From contig NZ_JAINVX010000002.1 in assembly GCF_019880635.1 (NCBI RefSeq), forward strand, positions 310,001 to 374,000: a DNA stretch of 64,000 nucleotides, written 5' to 3'. Shown here piece by piece: positions 10,735 through 19,112 of this stretch; the stretch's first letter is position 1, and every line of letters begins with the position of its first letter. A model generated the notes under the pieces. The model was not told the origin of the DNA. It made no database searches and saw only the letters and a list, made by a program, of their open reading frames with translations. Both the position numbers and the translations under genes were made by a program. The DNA comes from Hanstruepera marina (GTDB taxonomy: Bacteria; Bacteroidota; Bacteroidia; Flavobacteriales; Flavobacteriaceae).

Positions 10735-11661
10735 TTAATCGGTCTTATTAGCTTTAAAAAGAATTTGGTACAGCTTGCTTGACCCATTATTTACTTTATT
10801 AAGCTCTTTAATCAAACTGTCAAGGTCTAAAGGTTGTTCATGTTTTATTTGTGTATGATCACGTTTACTTGTAAAATAAAGTACACCATTTTTTACAAAT
10901 GGACAGTAATCCATTTTGTCAGAATTAATTTCTGAACCTAAATTTTCAGCTTTTAACCAACGGTTTTCGGTTCGTTTACTGATATAAATATCACCACTTC
11001 CCAATCCATCAGTTCTATTGTAACCACCAAACAAGATGTAAGACTCATCAGGAGCAATAAAAGCATTATATTCATAGCTGTCCGAATTTATTGTGTCGGG
11101 TAGGGCTTCAGGTTCTTGATACACACCATTTTTTAAAACACTGACATATATATCATCTTTTCTGTTTTTTGAAGTATCGTCTCGTGTGAAATAAAAATTG
11201 CCATTATCAGCAATTGAAGGATAAAATTCACCATGTTCTGTATTGATAGGTGCCCCTAAATTTTTAGGTTCTGACCATGAGCTCTTTAGGCTCGATCTTT
11301 CAACATACCAAATATCAAAATCCTTGGGTTTCATGGAATCATCTAAGGGTCGAGTTGATACAAAGTATAGTTTTAATCCATCAGGAGAAAAACAAGGTTC
11401 CAAATCAAAATACTGTCCTGAAAATGAAGCTACCTTTGCATCATTCCAGGGCCCTTTTATTTTTTGTACTAAAATAATGGTCGATAAATTTCCCATGACA
11501 CTTTGTGCTGTAAACAATATTTCATTGCCATCTGGGGAGATCGCAATATCACGAACATTGGGAAATTTTGTTGTGATTTCTGATAAAAAGGGTTCCGATT
11601 GATGTTGGCAGTAGCAAAGATTACAAGTAAGGATGATAGTGAGTGAAAGAATAAGCTTCAT
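10735..11661 (-). CDS. Secreted PD40/TolB-like beta-propeller protein
   Basis: I choose the inner ATG at 11661, which gives 308 residues beginning with a signal peptide (MKLILSLTIILTCNLCYCQ). The outer ATG at 11697 would add 12 residues in front of it. Several WD40-like PD40 repeats are visible, including ISPDGNEILFTA, FSPDGLKLYFVSTR, YPSIADNGNFYFTRDD and IAPDESYILFGGYN. Such propellers are common in Bacteroidota periplasmic sensors and OmpA-like proteins, but no extra domain is fused here. Substrate or partner is unknown. It is convergent with the flavin oxidoreductase gene. Confidence 0.82.
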   Translation of the reverse strand: MKLILSLTIILTCNLCYCQHQSEPFLSEITTKFPNVRDIAISPDGNEILFTAQSVMGNLSTIILVQKIKGPWNDAKVASFSGQYFDLEPCFSPDGLKLYFVSTRPLDDSMKPKDFDIWYVERSSLKSSWSEPKNLGAPINTEHGEFYPSIADNGNFYFTRDDTSKNRKDDIYVSVLKNGVYQEPEALPDTINSDSYEYNAFIAPDESYILFGGYNRTDGLGSGDIYISKRTENRWLKAENLGSEINSDKMDYCPFVKNGVLYFTSKRDHTQIKHEQPLDLDSLIKELNKVNNGSSKLYQILFKANKTD

Positions 11662-11764
11662 AATTAAAAATTGATTGAACACAAGATAGTAATTCATTGG
11701 ATAGCGGCTTCATAATGATTTGTTAATCAAAAGAGAAGATTTAGAGGACTACAAGTAGTATTCT

Positions 11765-11786
11765 AAAAAAAACTGCCGAAGCAGTT
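11765..11786 (-). terminator. Intrinsic terminator (minus strand)
   Basis: On the minus strand AACTGC, a TTCG tetraloop and GCAGTT are followed by six or more T. It is placed 43 bp past the stop of the gene at 11829-12650. Confidence 0.85.
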
Positions 11787-11828
11787 ATTATTGCTCCAAC
11801 AGTTTTCAATTTTTAAAATATGGTTATT

Positions 11829-12650
11829 CTAGTTTTCAGGCTTGTTTAAAGCAGCTACTAGACGTACTATTTCTTGCTTAACATCTTCTGAAAGCTGATC
11901 CGACTGCTCTCTAATTTCCTTTAAATCTTTGTCGGGGTGTACTTTCTTAAAAATAGTTGGGAAATCCATATTCTTCATATTATCTAAATATGTGAAACTA
12001 TCAAAATCCAACACGGTAATATAGTTGCCTTCGTCATCAGCACCACCCATTATGCGTTCCCAAACAGAAAAATCTCTTAAGTGGCCTGCTTTAACTGCTT
12101 CACGTATGGCTGGCATCCAGACGTCATCAACTATTTTACGGTAATCACTTTTGTTGTCATCATCTACTTGAATAAAGTTTATCATGCTCATGGCAGAATA
12201 ACTAGGCCCTTGTAAAGCGCTAGACCTTAATATGTATATCTGACTTCCAACAAAATCAGCCATGCTTTGGAATGTATTGTACATTTCCAATGCTTTGTCA
12301 CCAAATGCTTTCCCGGCTGTTCTTGGGCCAAAATCAGGAGCAATCATCATATCCAATTGTTTCATGTCTGTAAAAACAGTCACCATCCGGTAATCACACT
12401 TACATTCCTCTCCATTAGGATACATGGTTTCTACTAAAACCCAATCTAATACAGCACCGGCCTCCTGTGCTGCTTTGTTAAATTTAATACCATTCTCTTT
12501 AAGCCAAGAGCCTAGCTCATTAGATTTAGATTTAATACAGCCTATTTCAACATATACATTTTCAGGGGCTTCTTGTCCAAAAGAGGGGGCTTGAAAAATA
12601 AACGTAAAAAATAGTAAATAAATTAGTTTTGCTTTTTTAATTGTTTTCAT
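11829..12650 (-). CDS. Secreted protein of unknown function
   Basis: The 273 residues have a signal peptide (MKTIKKAKLIYLLFFTFIFQAPSFGQ). The mature part seems to hold two related halves. VYVEIGCIKSKSNELGSWL at the start and YSAMSMINFIQVDDDNKSDYRKIVDDVW in the middle each begin with a beta strand and continue into a helix, reminiscent of dimeric alpha-beta barrel (NIPSNAP/ABM-like) proteins. That fold is only a guess. One CKC cluster (ECKCDY) lies near residue 84. The C-terminus is helical and charged. It is monocistronic, with a strong terminator, and no function can be assigned. Confidence 0.7.
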   Translation of the reverse strand: MKTIKKAKLIYLLFFTFIFQAPSFGQEAPENVYVEIGCIKSKSNELGSWLKENGIKFNKAAQEAGAVLDWVLVETMYPNGEECKCDYRMVTVFTDMKQLDMMIAPDFGPRTAGKAFGDKALEMYNTFQSMADFVGSQIYILRSSALQGPSYSAMSMINFIQVDDDNKSDYRKIVDDVWMPAIREAVKAGHLRDFSVWERIMGGADDEGNYITVLDFDSFTYLDNMKNMDFPTIFKKVHPDKDLKEIREQSDQLSEDVKQEIVRLVAALNKPEN

Positions 12651-12947
12651 AATTAAGTTGTATTGGTTAGTTAATAAATGTTTACAATTTCAATAGATAT
12701 TATGAGATTATAATATCTGATTAACATTAACTTTTAAATAGGAATAGATGGATGAGTAGAGAAAGGCAGAATGTTTCTATCTAATAAAGATAATCAATTT
12801 TTTGATAAAGAGGTTGGTTCTTCTGGTATTAATATTAAGATTATCAGTTGTTTAACTGATTTTTAATGAGTCAGGAACTTTAAAACCCCAAATTATTTGA
12901 GGGCTTTTAATAAATTATTTCCCATTCTAAAGTACTACTTTTGCCAA
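12651..12947. other. Divergent intergenic region with two palindromes
   Basis: No coding sequence. A perfect 9-bp palindrome (AGATATTAT / ATAATATCT, 6-base loop) at 12695-12718 lies about 45 bp upstream of the minus-strand gene and could be an operator. A second hairpin (ATCAGTT / AACTGAT, then T5) lies at 12843-12864, before the MATE gene promoter. Confidence 0.4.
12936..12943 (+). promoter_or_regulatory. -7 box just before the MATE gene start
   Basis: TACTTTTG fits TAnnTTTG and ends 4 bp before the ATG at 12948, so the transcript would be leaderless or nearly so. No clear -33 box. Confidence 0.45.
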
Positions 12948-14333
12948 ATGGTTTTAAGCAATTACACCAAGGAGTTTAAATATAATTGGCAACTGGCTTC
13001 ACCCGTTATGTTGGGTATGTTGGGGCATACCTTCGTGAGTTTTGTTGATAATATCATGGTAGGACAGTTAGGGACTGCCGAACTAGCTGCGGTATCGTTG
13101 GGTAACAGTTTTATGTTTATAGCCATGTCGTTGGGTATTGGTTTTTCAACAGCTATAACACCTTTAGTAGCTGAAGCTGATGCTGAAAACAACTTTGCTT
13201 CGGGTAAGTCAGCTTTTAAGCATGGATTGTTTTTGTGTACAGCTTTGGGAATTTTATTGTTTCTAATGGTGTTTTTTGCGAAGCCCCTTATGTATCTCAT
13301 GAAGCAACCAGCCGAAGTTGTGGAATTGGCCATTCCGTATTTAGATTTGGTAGCATTTTCATTAATTCCTCTAGTCTCATTTCAAGCCTTTAAGCAGTTT
13401 AGTGATGGTCTGTCTATGACACGCTATCCTATGTATGCTACTTTGGTAGCGAATATTGTAAATGTAGCCTTAAACTACGTTCTGATTTTTGGAAAGTTAG
13501 GCTTTCCGCAAATGGGCATCGTTGGTGCGGCTTACGGCACATTAATATCCCGTTTTGTAATGGTTGGATTTTTATGGTGGCTCTTGAAGGGGCATGAAAA
13601 ATCCAAAGCCTATGTTACACAAATCAAATTGTTTGTATTGAATTCCAACATGGTTAAAAAAATCATGAGTTTGGGTTCACCAAGTGCCATGCAAATGTTT
13701 TTTGAAGTGGCCATTTTTACGGCAGCTATATGGTTAAGCGGATTGTTGGGTAAAAATGCACAGGCCGCCAATCAAATAGCCTTAAATTTATCGTCTATGA
13801 CGTTTATGGTTGCTATGGGTTTAAGTGTGGCATCCATGATACGGGTTGGCAACCAAAAAGGATTGCAGAATTATTTGGAGTTAAGGCGTATTGCATTTTC
13901 ATTATTTTTAATGGGAGCATTGTTTGCCATATGTTTTGGACTCTTGTTTTTTGCCTTTCACACTGAGTTGCCAAAATTATATTTAGATCAAAATGATATG
14001 TTAAATGCTATTGATAATACTGAAGTGATGGCTATAGCCTCAAAACTTTTGATTGCAGCTGCAATATTTCAAGTTAGTGATAGTATTCAGGTTGTAGTTC
14101 TTGGGGCATTAAGAGGCTTGCAAGACGTTAAAATACCAACAATAATAACTTTCATCTCATATTGGGTTGTTGGTTTTCCTATAAGTATTTATTTTGGAAA
14201 ATCTGATAGTCTGGGTAGTTTTGGAATATGGCTTGGACTGTTGGCTGGTTTATCTACTGCCGCTATTTTATTGTATATTAGATTTAATTATTTAACAAAA
14301 AAGTTAATTGATGCAAAACATGGAACTTCCTAA
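12948..14333 (+). CDS. MATE family multidrug/Na+ (H+) antiporter
   Basis: The ATG at 12948 gives 461 residues (MVLSNYTKEFKYNW...). An upstream in-frame TTG at 12897 would add 17 residues and would lie upstream of the promoter box, so it is rejected. About twelve hydrophobic segments are arranged in two MatE halves. The N-half shows LASPVMLGMLGHTFVSFVD, NIMVGQLGTAELAAVSLGNS and AITPLVAEA. The C-half shows SPSAMQMFFEVAIFTA and GALRGLQDVKIPTII. It exports cationic compounds driven by an ion gradient, and the substrate is unknown. The 3' end overlaps the next small gene. Confidence 0.93.
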   Translation: MVLSNYTKEFKYNWQLASPVMLGMLGHTFVSFVDNIMVGQLGTAELAAVSLGNSFMFIAMSLGIGFSTAITPLVAEADAENNFASGKSAFKHGLFLCTALGILLFLMVFFAKPLMYLMKQPAEVVELAIPYLDLVAFSLIPLVSFQAFKQFSDGLSMTRYPMYATLVANIVNVALNYVLIFGKLGFPQMGIVGAAYGTLISRFVMVGFLWWLLKGHEKSKAYVTQIKLFVLNSNMVKKIMSLGSPSAMQMFFEVAIFTAAIWLSGLLGKNAQAANQIALNLSSMTFMVAMGLSVASMIRVGNQKGLQNYLELRRIAFSLFLMGALFAICFGLLFFAFHTELPKLYLDQNDMLNAIDNTEVMAIASKLLIAAAIFQVSDSIQVVVLGALRGLQDVKIPTIITFISYWVVGFPISIYFGKSDSLGSFGIWLGLLAGLSTAAILLYIRFNYLTKKLIDAKHGTS

Positions 14334-14547
14334 ATTTATTTTAGGCGATAATACCGATTATCCTAACGCTATTTATGTGATACATACCGAATTTCCACGA
14401 TTTATTATCAACCTTGAAAATGATGAAGTAGAATGGTTGGAGGATTTTGATCAACAGGATCAACGTGAATTGGAAACTGAAGCTGAAAACTTAATTGAAC
14501 AAGCCAACAAGTTTTACGATAGGGAAGTAGAACGCTACGAAGAATAG
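14320..14547 (+). CDS. Small acidic conserved hypothetical protein
   Basis: 75 residues from the ATG at 14320 (MELPKFILGDNTDYPNAIYV), overlapping the MATE stop by 14 bp. Another ATG at 14311 would add MQN. It is strongly acidic, with a C-terminal helix rich in Glu, Asp and Gln. There is no signal peptide and no known domain. I recall similar small proteins in other Flavobacteriia, but with no known function. It is tightly coupled to the downstream PAP2 gene (2 bp gap). Confidence 0.7.
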   Translation: MELPKFILGDNTDYPNAIYVIHTEFPRFIINLENDEVEWLEDFDQQDQRELETEAENLIEQANKFYDREVERYEE

Positions 14548-14549
14548 TT

Positions 14550-15125
14550 ATGTTAGAACAATTAGTGCAGTTGGATACTGACCTTTTCTTATACCTTAAT
14601 AATTTAGGAACAAACACATGGGATGCCTTTTGGATGTTTTATACCACTAAATTTTATTGGATACCGCTATATGCCGTTTTGTTATTTTTGATTTACAAGA
14701 TGCCGAATCCCAAAATTTTTATTTTAACTGTTGTTTTAATAGTTTTAATGATTTCATTTACAGATCAGGTTACTAACGTGTTTAAAAAGATATTAGTTAT
14801 GCGTTTAAGGCCTTGTCATGATCCACTTTTGGAAGGGTTGGTTAGATTGGTGAAGCCCAATTGTGGCGGCCAATTTGGATATTTTTCTGGGCATGCATCC
14901 AACTCGATGGCAGTAGCCGTATTTACAGGATTTATGTTGCGTTACCGCTTTAAATACTTGCTTTATATTTTAATAGCCTGGTCAATAGGTATGGGTTATA
15001 GCCGCATTTATATAGGTGTGCATTATCCACTTGATGTATTGAGTGGTTGGATTTTTGGGGGACTTTCGGGATATATGTTTTACCGCTTGGATAAATATTT
15101 TCAAAACCGATTTAGAATGCGATAG
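14550..15125 (+). CDS. PAP2-family membrane phosphatase
   Basis: This 191-residue integral membrane enzyme has five or six hydrophobic segments. All three PAP2 motifs are present: KKILVMRLRP (K-x6-RP), FSGHASNS (SGH), and SRIYIGVHYPLDV (SR-x5-H-x3-D). It should remove a phosphate from a lipid or undecaprenyl diphosphate on the periplasmic face (UppP/BcrC-like or LpxE/LpxF-like). Its stop lies one base from the stop of a convergent ArnT-like cluster that acts on lipid carriers or lipid A. This fits a lipid A phosphate-removal role but does not prove it. Confidence 0.88.
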   Translation: MLEQLVQLDTDLFLYLNNLGTNTWDAFWMFYTTKFYWIPLYAVLLFLIYKMPNPKIFILTVVLIVLMISFTDQVTNVFKKILVMRLRPCHDPLLEGLVRLVKPNCGGQFGYFSGHASNSMAVAVFTGFMLRYRFKYLLYILIAWSIGMGYSRIYIGVHYPLDVLSGWIFGGLSGYMFYRLDKYFQNRFRMR

Positions 15126-16754
15126 CTACCGCTTGGTTAGAATGTAGTAATTGGCCTGTAAGCGCTCTTTATATTGTTTTGAATCTGTATCGACTTGGTT
15201 TAAATCGAAAGAGCCTTGCTTTTCAATATGATATAAGGACTGCATATAGTCCGAATCTTCAGGGCTGATTCCTATGGCCAATAAACCAAATGTATTGTCT
15301 TTGGGAAATTCAATAGTGCCATCTTCTGATTTTATTGCTGGAATTTTATCACCATATTGCCAAATAACTTCTGGTGCGATATAATTAAACTGATAAAGAT
15401 TTAAATTACTGGTTGCTTTCAAACCACTAATAGGTTTGTAGGTTTCACTAATTAATACGTTTTTTATTGGTAAAGCCGTAAGTAATAGGGCTGCAAATAG
15501 AGCAAATGTTAAATAAAACACGCTGGGTAGTTGCTTCTTTTTTAAAAACTTAAAAATTAAAACCCCAATAGTGAAAAGTAGTAAGCCTGAAGTAATAATA
15601 TAGCCATAATAGCCTTTCATATTGCCCTTTAAAAACCATGCAACAATAAAAATATAAGCTATTCCAATAAAACCTATTAGGCCAAAATTAAAATAGAGAG
15701 GATATGTTTCGCGTTTGTCTTTTAGAGTTTTAAATTCTCGAATTACATAATCCATATAAAAACTGATATTTATGGACAACGGAATTAAAACAGGCATTAA
15801 ATAGCGTGACTTTTTCTCTGGAATAAGCGATAACAATATAACGGCCAATAGTGTCCACAATAAACTAAACTGATAAGCTTTTAAATGCCTGACCCGATTC
15901 TTTAAGTACGGATACAACAAGCTGATAAATGCAGGAATGGTCCATATCCCACTTTGTGTGAAAAAGCTCCAATAATAGTAAAATGGTCTAACATTATAAC
16001 TACTCCAGTTACCCGTTTCTTTTTCAGCAATAGTTGTAAAAGTTTCAGGGTCATAGGCACGAATATATAAATACCACCAACTGCCAAGTAAAACCCCTAC
16101 TATCAAGATAATTACAATGGCTACAAGTTTTTTAGATAAGGGTTTATATTTAAAAGTAAATCCATAAGCCAACAAAAAGGGTAGAAATAAGGCATATAAA
16201 GAAACAGGCCCTTTACTTAAAAACGAACAGCCTAAAAATACACTGGCTAGTAAAGCATATTTAAAATGTGATTTTTCATGTTCAAAAAACTGAAACAAAA
16301 AGTATATGGCAACACACATAAAACCATGGGTAAATATATCCCAAGGCGCTTCAATTATAATACCGATTACGTAAAATGATGAACCAATAATTAAAGCATT
16401 TCTGAATGCAAAAAATGTATCTTGAGTCAGCTTATATGAAAGCTTAAAAACAAAAACAGTTAGTAAAACCACAAATAATACTGCAGGAAGTCGCATGGCA
16501 AATACACTTTTAACACCAAAAATTGAAGCAGAAATAGCCGTAAGCCAAGTTGGTAGTGGTGGTTTTTCATAACGGGCTTCGCCATTCATTGTTGTCAATA
16601 GCCAATTATTATCAGTTAGCATCTCACGAGCTGTAATAAAATTACGCGCTTCCATAATAGTTACTTCCAATACATGTAAATTGGGGAGCAACATAATTAT
16701 CAATATTATGCAAAGTGTTAAAATAGGGTATGAATTAACGAGTCGCTTTAGCAT
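15126..16754 (-). CDS. ArnT-like lipid-linked glycosyltransferase (GT83/GT39-type)
   Basis: 542 residues with about eleven or more membrane segments. The first periplasmic loop contains EARNFITAREML and GEARYEKPPLPTW, the metal/donor-binding block of ArnT-type transferases that use polyprenyl-phosphate sugars. The C-terminal part is a soluble domain of about 120 residues. It likely transfers a sugar from undecaprenyl phosphate to lipid A or another envelope acceptor in the periplasm. It is last of three genes (17364-18080, 16735-17367, 15126-16754) that overlap by 4 and 20 bp, so they form an operon with an ArnC-like synthase and an LAB_N protein. Confidence 0.88.
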   Translation of the reverse strand: MLKRLVNSYPILTLCIILIIMLLPNLHVLEVTIMEARNFITAREMLTDNNWLLTTMNGEARYEKPPLPTWLTAISASIFGVKSVFAMRLPAVLFVVLLTVFVFKLSYKLTQDTFFAFRNALIIGSSFYVIGIIIEAPWDIFTHGFMCVAIYFLFQFFEHEKSHFKYALLASVFLGCSFLSKGPVSLYALFLPFLLAYGFTFKYKPLSKKLVAIVIILIVGVLLGSWWYLYIRAYDPETFTTIAEKETGNWSSYNVRPFYYYWSFFTQSGIWTIPAFISLLYPYLKNRVRHLKAYQFSLLWTLLAVILLSLIPEKKSRYLMPVLIPLSINISFYMDYVIREFKTLKDKRETYPLYFNFGLIGFIGIAYIFIVAWFLKGNMKGYYGYIITSGLLLFTIGVLIFKFLKKKQLPSVFYLTFALFAALLLTALPIKNVLISETYKPISGLKATSNLNLYQFNYIAPEVIWQYGDKIPAIKSEDGTIEFPKDNTFGLLAIGISPEDSDYMQSLYHIEKQGSFDLNQVDTDSKQYKERLQANYYILTKR

Positions 16755-17367
16755 ATCGGTAAATTAAAACTAAATTTCTAACATAAATAGTAGCGCCTAA
16801 AATATGCCCTACAAATAAAACCGGATCTTTTCTAAAAACGGCATAAGTTAAAATCAATATAGACCCTATTAAACTTAATGACCAAAACCCCATGGGTAAA
16901 GAAGATTCTTTTTGCTTTTCAGAATATAACCATTGATAAACAAAACGTAAAGTAAACACTACTTGAGAAACAATACCAAGAATTAACAGCCATAAAGGAA
17001 TAGCATCGTTTTTAAATAACTTTTCTACATCTATAGCGTTATTATTAAAATAGTAAATGACAATAAAAGAAGGCATTAATAAAATAAACCATTGCAGCCA
17101 TTTAGGTATCTGTTCCCATTTGTCCTGTAACTGGAGATTTCTGATGTAAATAAAATAGGTTAAACCTTGGCCGAGCATAATGGCAAAGTCGTCTCGTAAA
17201 TATCCGTATACAAATAATAGAAATGAGGCTATTAAGCTTAAAGTCCAAAAAATAGTAGGTGTAATAACACGACCTTCTTTTTCTGAATACACCCATTGAA
17301 TTATAAGTCGCGAGGAAAATAATATTTGAGCAAAAAACCCAATGCTATATATTATCCAATGACTCAT
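16735..17367 (-). CDS. Double LAB_N (lipid A biosynthesis N-terminal domain) membrane protein
   Basis: 210 residues made of two copies of the LAB_N module. The first copy (about 5-75) has FFAQILFSSRLIIQWVYSEK and TPTIFWTLSLIASFLLFVYG. The second (about 125-205) has IVSQVVFTLRFVYQWLYSEK and LPMGFWSLSLIGSILILTYA. Each module has three membrane segments. Outside Bacteroidota, LAB_N occurs as a separate small protein or fused near LpxB, and it is linked to lipid carrier or lipid A modification. It is co-translated with the flanking GT2 and ArnT-like genes. The precise activity is unknown, and a flippase or scaffold role is inference. Confidence 0.85.
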   Translation of the reverse strand: MSHWIIYSIGFFAQILFSSRLIIQWVYSEKEGRVITPTIFWTLSLIASFLLFVYGYLRDDFAIMLGQGLTYFIYIRNLQLQDKWEQIPKWLQWFILLMPSFIVIYYFNNNAIDVEKLFKNDAIPLWLLILGIVSQVVFTLRFVYQWLYSEKQKESSLPMGFWSLSLIGSILILTYAVFRKDPVLFVGHILGATIYVRNLVLIYRYAKATR

Positions 17368-18080
17368 TCGCTAGTTTTGGCAACGGTATAATTAATGTAC
17401 TTTTTCTTCATCCATAAATACGCAAAGCAATCCATTAAAGGCCCTATAAGCCTGTTCCAGACCCCAAATTTTGCCTGACCCGCTACACGAGGAAAATGCT
17501 GAACCGGAATCTGTATTATTTTTCCATGCTGTAATAAAATCATAGCAGGTAAAAACCGATGTAAACCTTTAAACATAGGAATGCGTTTGGCATATTCAGT
17601 CTTTATGACTTTTAAAGGGCAGCCTGTATCGTCCATACCATCGTGAGTAAAAGCTCTGCGAACTCCGTTGGCAATGGTCGATGACATGTTTTTTACAAAT
17701 GAGTCTTTTCGGTTTGCTCGTACACCAGTTACTAAATCATACGCTCCAATATGCTCCAACAATAAATTAAAATCTTCAGGAGCTGTTTGCAAATCAGAAT
17801 CTATATACCCAACCAATTCAGTATCTGCGTAATCAAACCCAGCTTTTATAGCAGCACTTAAACCTCTGTTTTCAGCAAATGAAATAAAATGAAAACCTGC
17901 GTTTCTATTTGATATGGTTTCAATAAGTTCTTGACTGTTATCTTTTGAGCCATCGTTAACAAATAAAATTTTGGTTTTTTTTGAAGCTATTTTGGTGTAG
18001 GCTAATAACTCTTTTTCAACGCGGAGTAAATTATCTTCTTCATTATAAACGGGGACTATAATGGTAAATTGGTAATTCAT
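17364..18080 (-). CDS. GT2 glycosyltransferase, DPM1/ArnC-like
   Basis: 238 residues with a GT-A fold, starting FTIIVPVYNEEDNL, then LFVNDGSKDNS, and DSDLQTAP as the DxD region. This is the pattern of polyprenyl-phosphate sugar synthases such as dolichol-phosphate mannose synthase and ArnC. The C-terminus (VAGQAKFGVWNRLIGPLMDCF) is the membrane-associated helix common to this group. It probably charges undecaprenyl phosphate with a sugar for the ArnT-like transferase two genes downstream. It is first gene of the minus-strand operon, divergent from the epimerase at 18171. Confidence 0.9.
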   Translation of the reverse strand: MNYQFTIIVPVYNEEDNLLRVEKELLAYTKIASKKTKILFVNDGSKDNSQELIETISNRNAGFHFISFAENRGLSAAIKAGFDYADTELVGYIDSDLQTAPEDFNLLLEHIGAYDLVTGVRANRKDSFVKNMSSTIANGVRRAFTHDGMDDTGCPLKVIKTEYAKRIPMFKGLHRFLPAMILLQHGKIIQIPVQHFPRVAGQAKFGVWNRLIGPLMDCFAYLWMKKKYINYTVAKTSE

Positions 18081-18170
18081 GTAACTCTAGTTAGTTATGC
18101 AAATGTATTCTTTTTTAAAGAAATCTTTTCTTATCAAAAAAAAATGTTTCTTTGTAAGATATTATTGTAT

Positions 18171-19112
18171 ATGAAAGTATTAGTAACAGGAGCAGTTGGT
18201 TTTATTGGTTCGCATACTGCAGAGCGTTTGTGTTCAATGGGTTTTGAGGTTTATGGACTCGATAATTTTTCGCCCTATTATAGTGAGGAATTAAAACGAT
18301 TGAACGAAAAATCACTTATAAAAAACGGGGTTACCATGTTAGAGGTAGACTTGCGTTCAAATAATTTGAGTGAGATTTTGCCTAACGATATTGATTATAT
18401 TTTCCATTTTGCTGCCCAGCCCGGAATTTCCTCAACATCTACTTTTGAAGACTATTTTTCCAATAATATTTTGGCAACCAAAAATTTAACTGATTATGCG
18501 CTGTCATTGACTAACTTAAAACTGTTTGTCAATATTGGAACATCTTCAATTTACGGTTTAGAAGCTACGTTCCCCGAAGATAAAGCACCAAAACCAGCTT
18601 CATATTACGGTGTAACTAAACTGGCAGCAGAGCAATTGGTTTTGCAAAAATCTAGAGAGAAACAACTGAAAGCCTGTTCTTTGCGACTGTATTCCGTTTT
18701 TGGACCACGTGAACGACCAGAAAAAATGTATACCAAATTAATTGCTTGCGGGTTCAACAATGAAGCTTTTCCATTGTATGAAGGTAGTGCAGAACATTTA
18801 CGTAGTTTCACCTATGTAGGTGATATTGTAGATGGGGTAGTTAGTGTGATTGGTAAGGAGGATATTGTTAACGGTGAGGTTATTAATCTTGGAACTGAAA
18901 CAGAGCATACTACTAAAGAGGGTATAGAAGCCGTTGAGCGGGTAATGAATATGAAAATTGAAGTTAACCATGTTAAAGCTAGGGCAGGAGATCAGCTGCG
19001 AACAAAAGCAAACATAGATAAGGCGAAAAAGTTATTGAATTATAATCCTGAAACAACACTATCAGAAGGTGTTGAAAAACAAGTGGATTGGTACAAGAAA
19101 AATTTCCTATAA
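18171..19112 (+). CDS. NAD-dependent epimerase/dehydratase (SDR, nucleotide-sugar type)
   Basis: The ATG at 18171 gives 313 residues beginning MKVLVTGAVGFIGSH, a proper Rossmann start (GAVGFIG). The longer frame from 18069 would add 34 unlikely residues. The active site is visible as GTSSIYG and YYGVTKLAAE (Tyr-x3-Lys). The overall pattern (YGLDNFSPYYSEELKR near residue 33) resembles UDP-glucuronate/UDP-glucose 4-epimerases. It may supply the sugar for the divergent ArnC/ArnT-like operon, which is inference from location. The 3' end overlaps the convergent meaB by 6 bp. Confidence 0.88.
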   Translation: MKVLVTGAVGFIGSHTAERLCSMGFEVYGLDNFSPYYSEELKRLNEKSLIKNGVTMLEVDLRSNNLSEILPNDIDYIFHFAAQPGISSTSTFEDYFSNNILATKNLTDYALSLTNLKLFVNIGTSSIYGLEATFPEDKAPKPASYYGVTKLAAEQLVLQKSREKQLKACSLRLYSVFGPRERPEKMYTKLIACGFNNEAFPLYEGSAEHLRSFTYVGDIVDGVVSVIGKEDIVNGEVINLGTETEHTTKEGIEAVERVMNMKIEVNHVKARAGDQLRTKANIDKAKKLLNYNPETTLSEGVEKQVDWYKKNFL

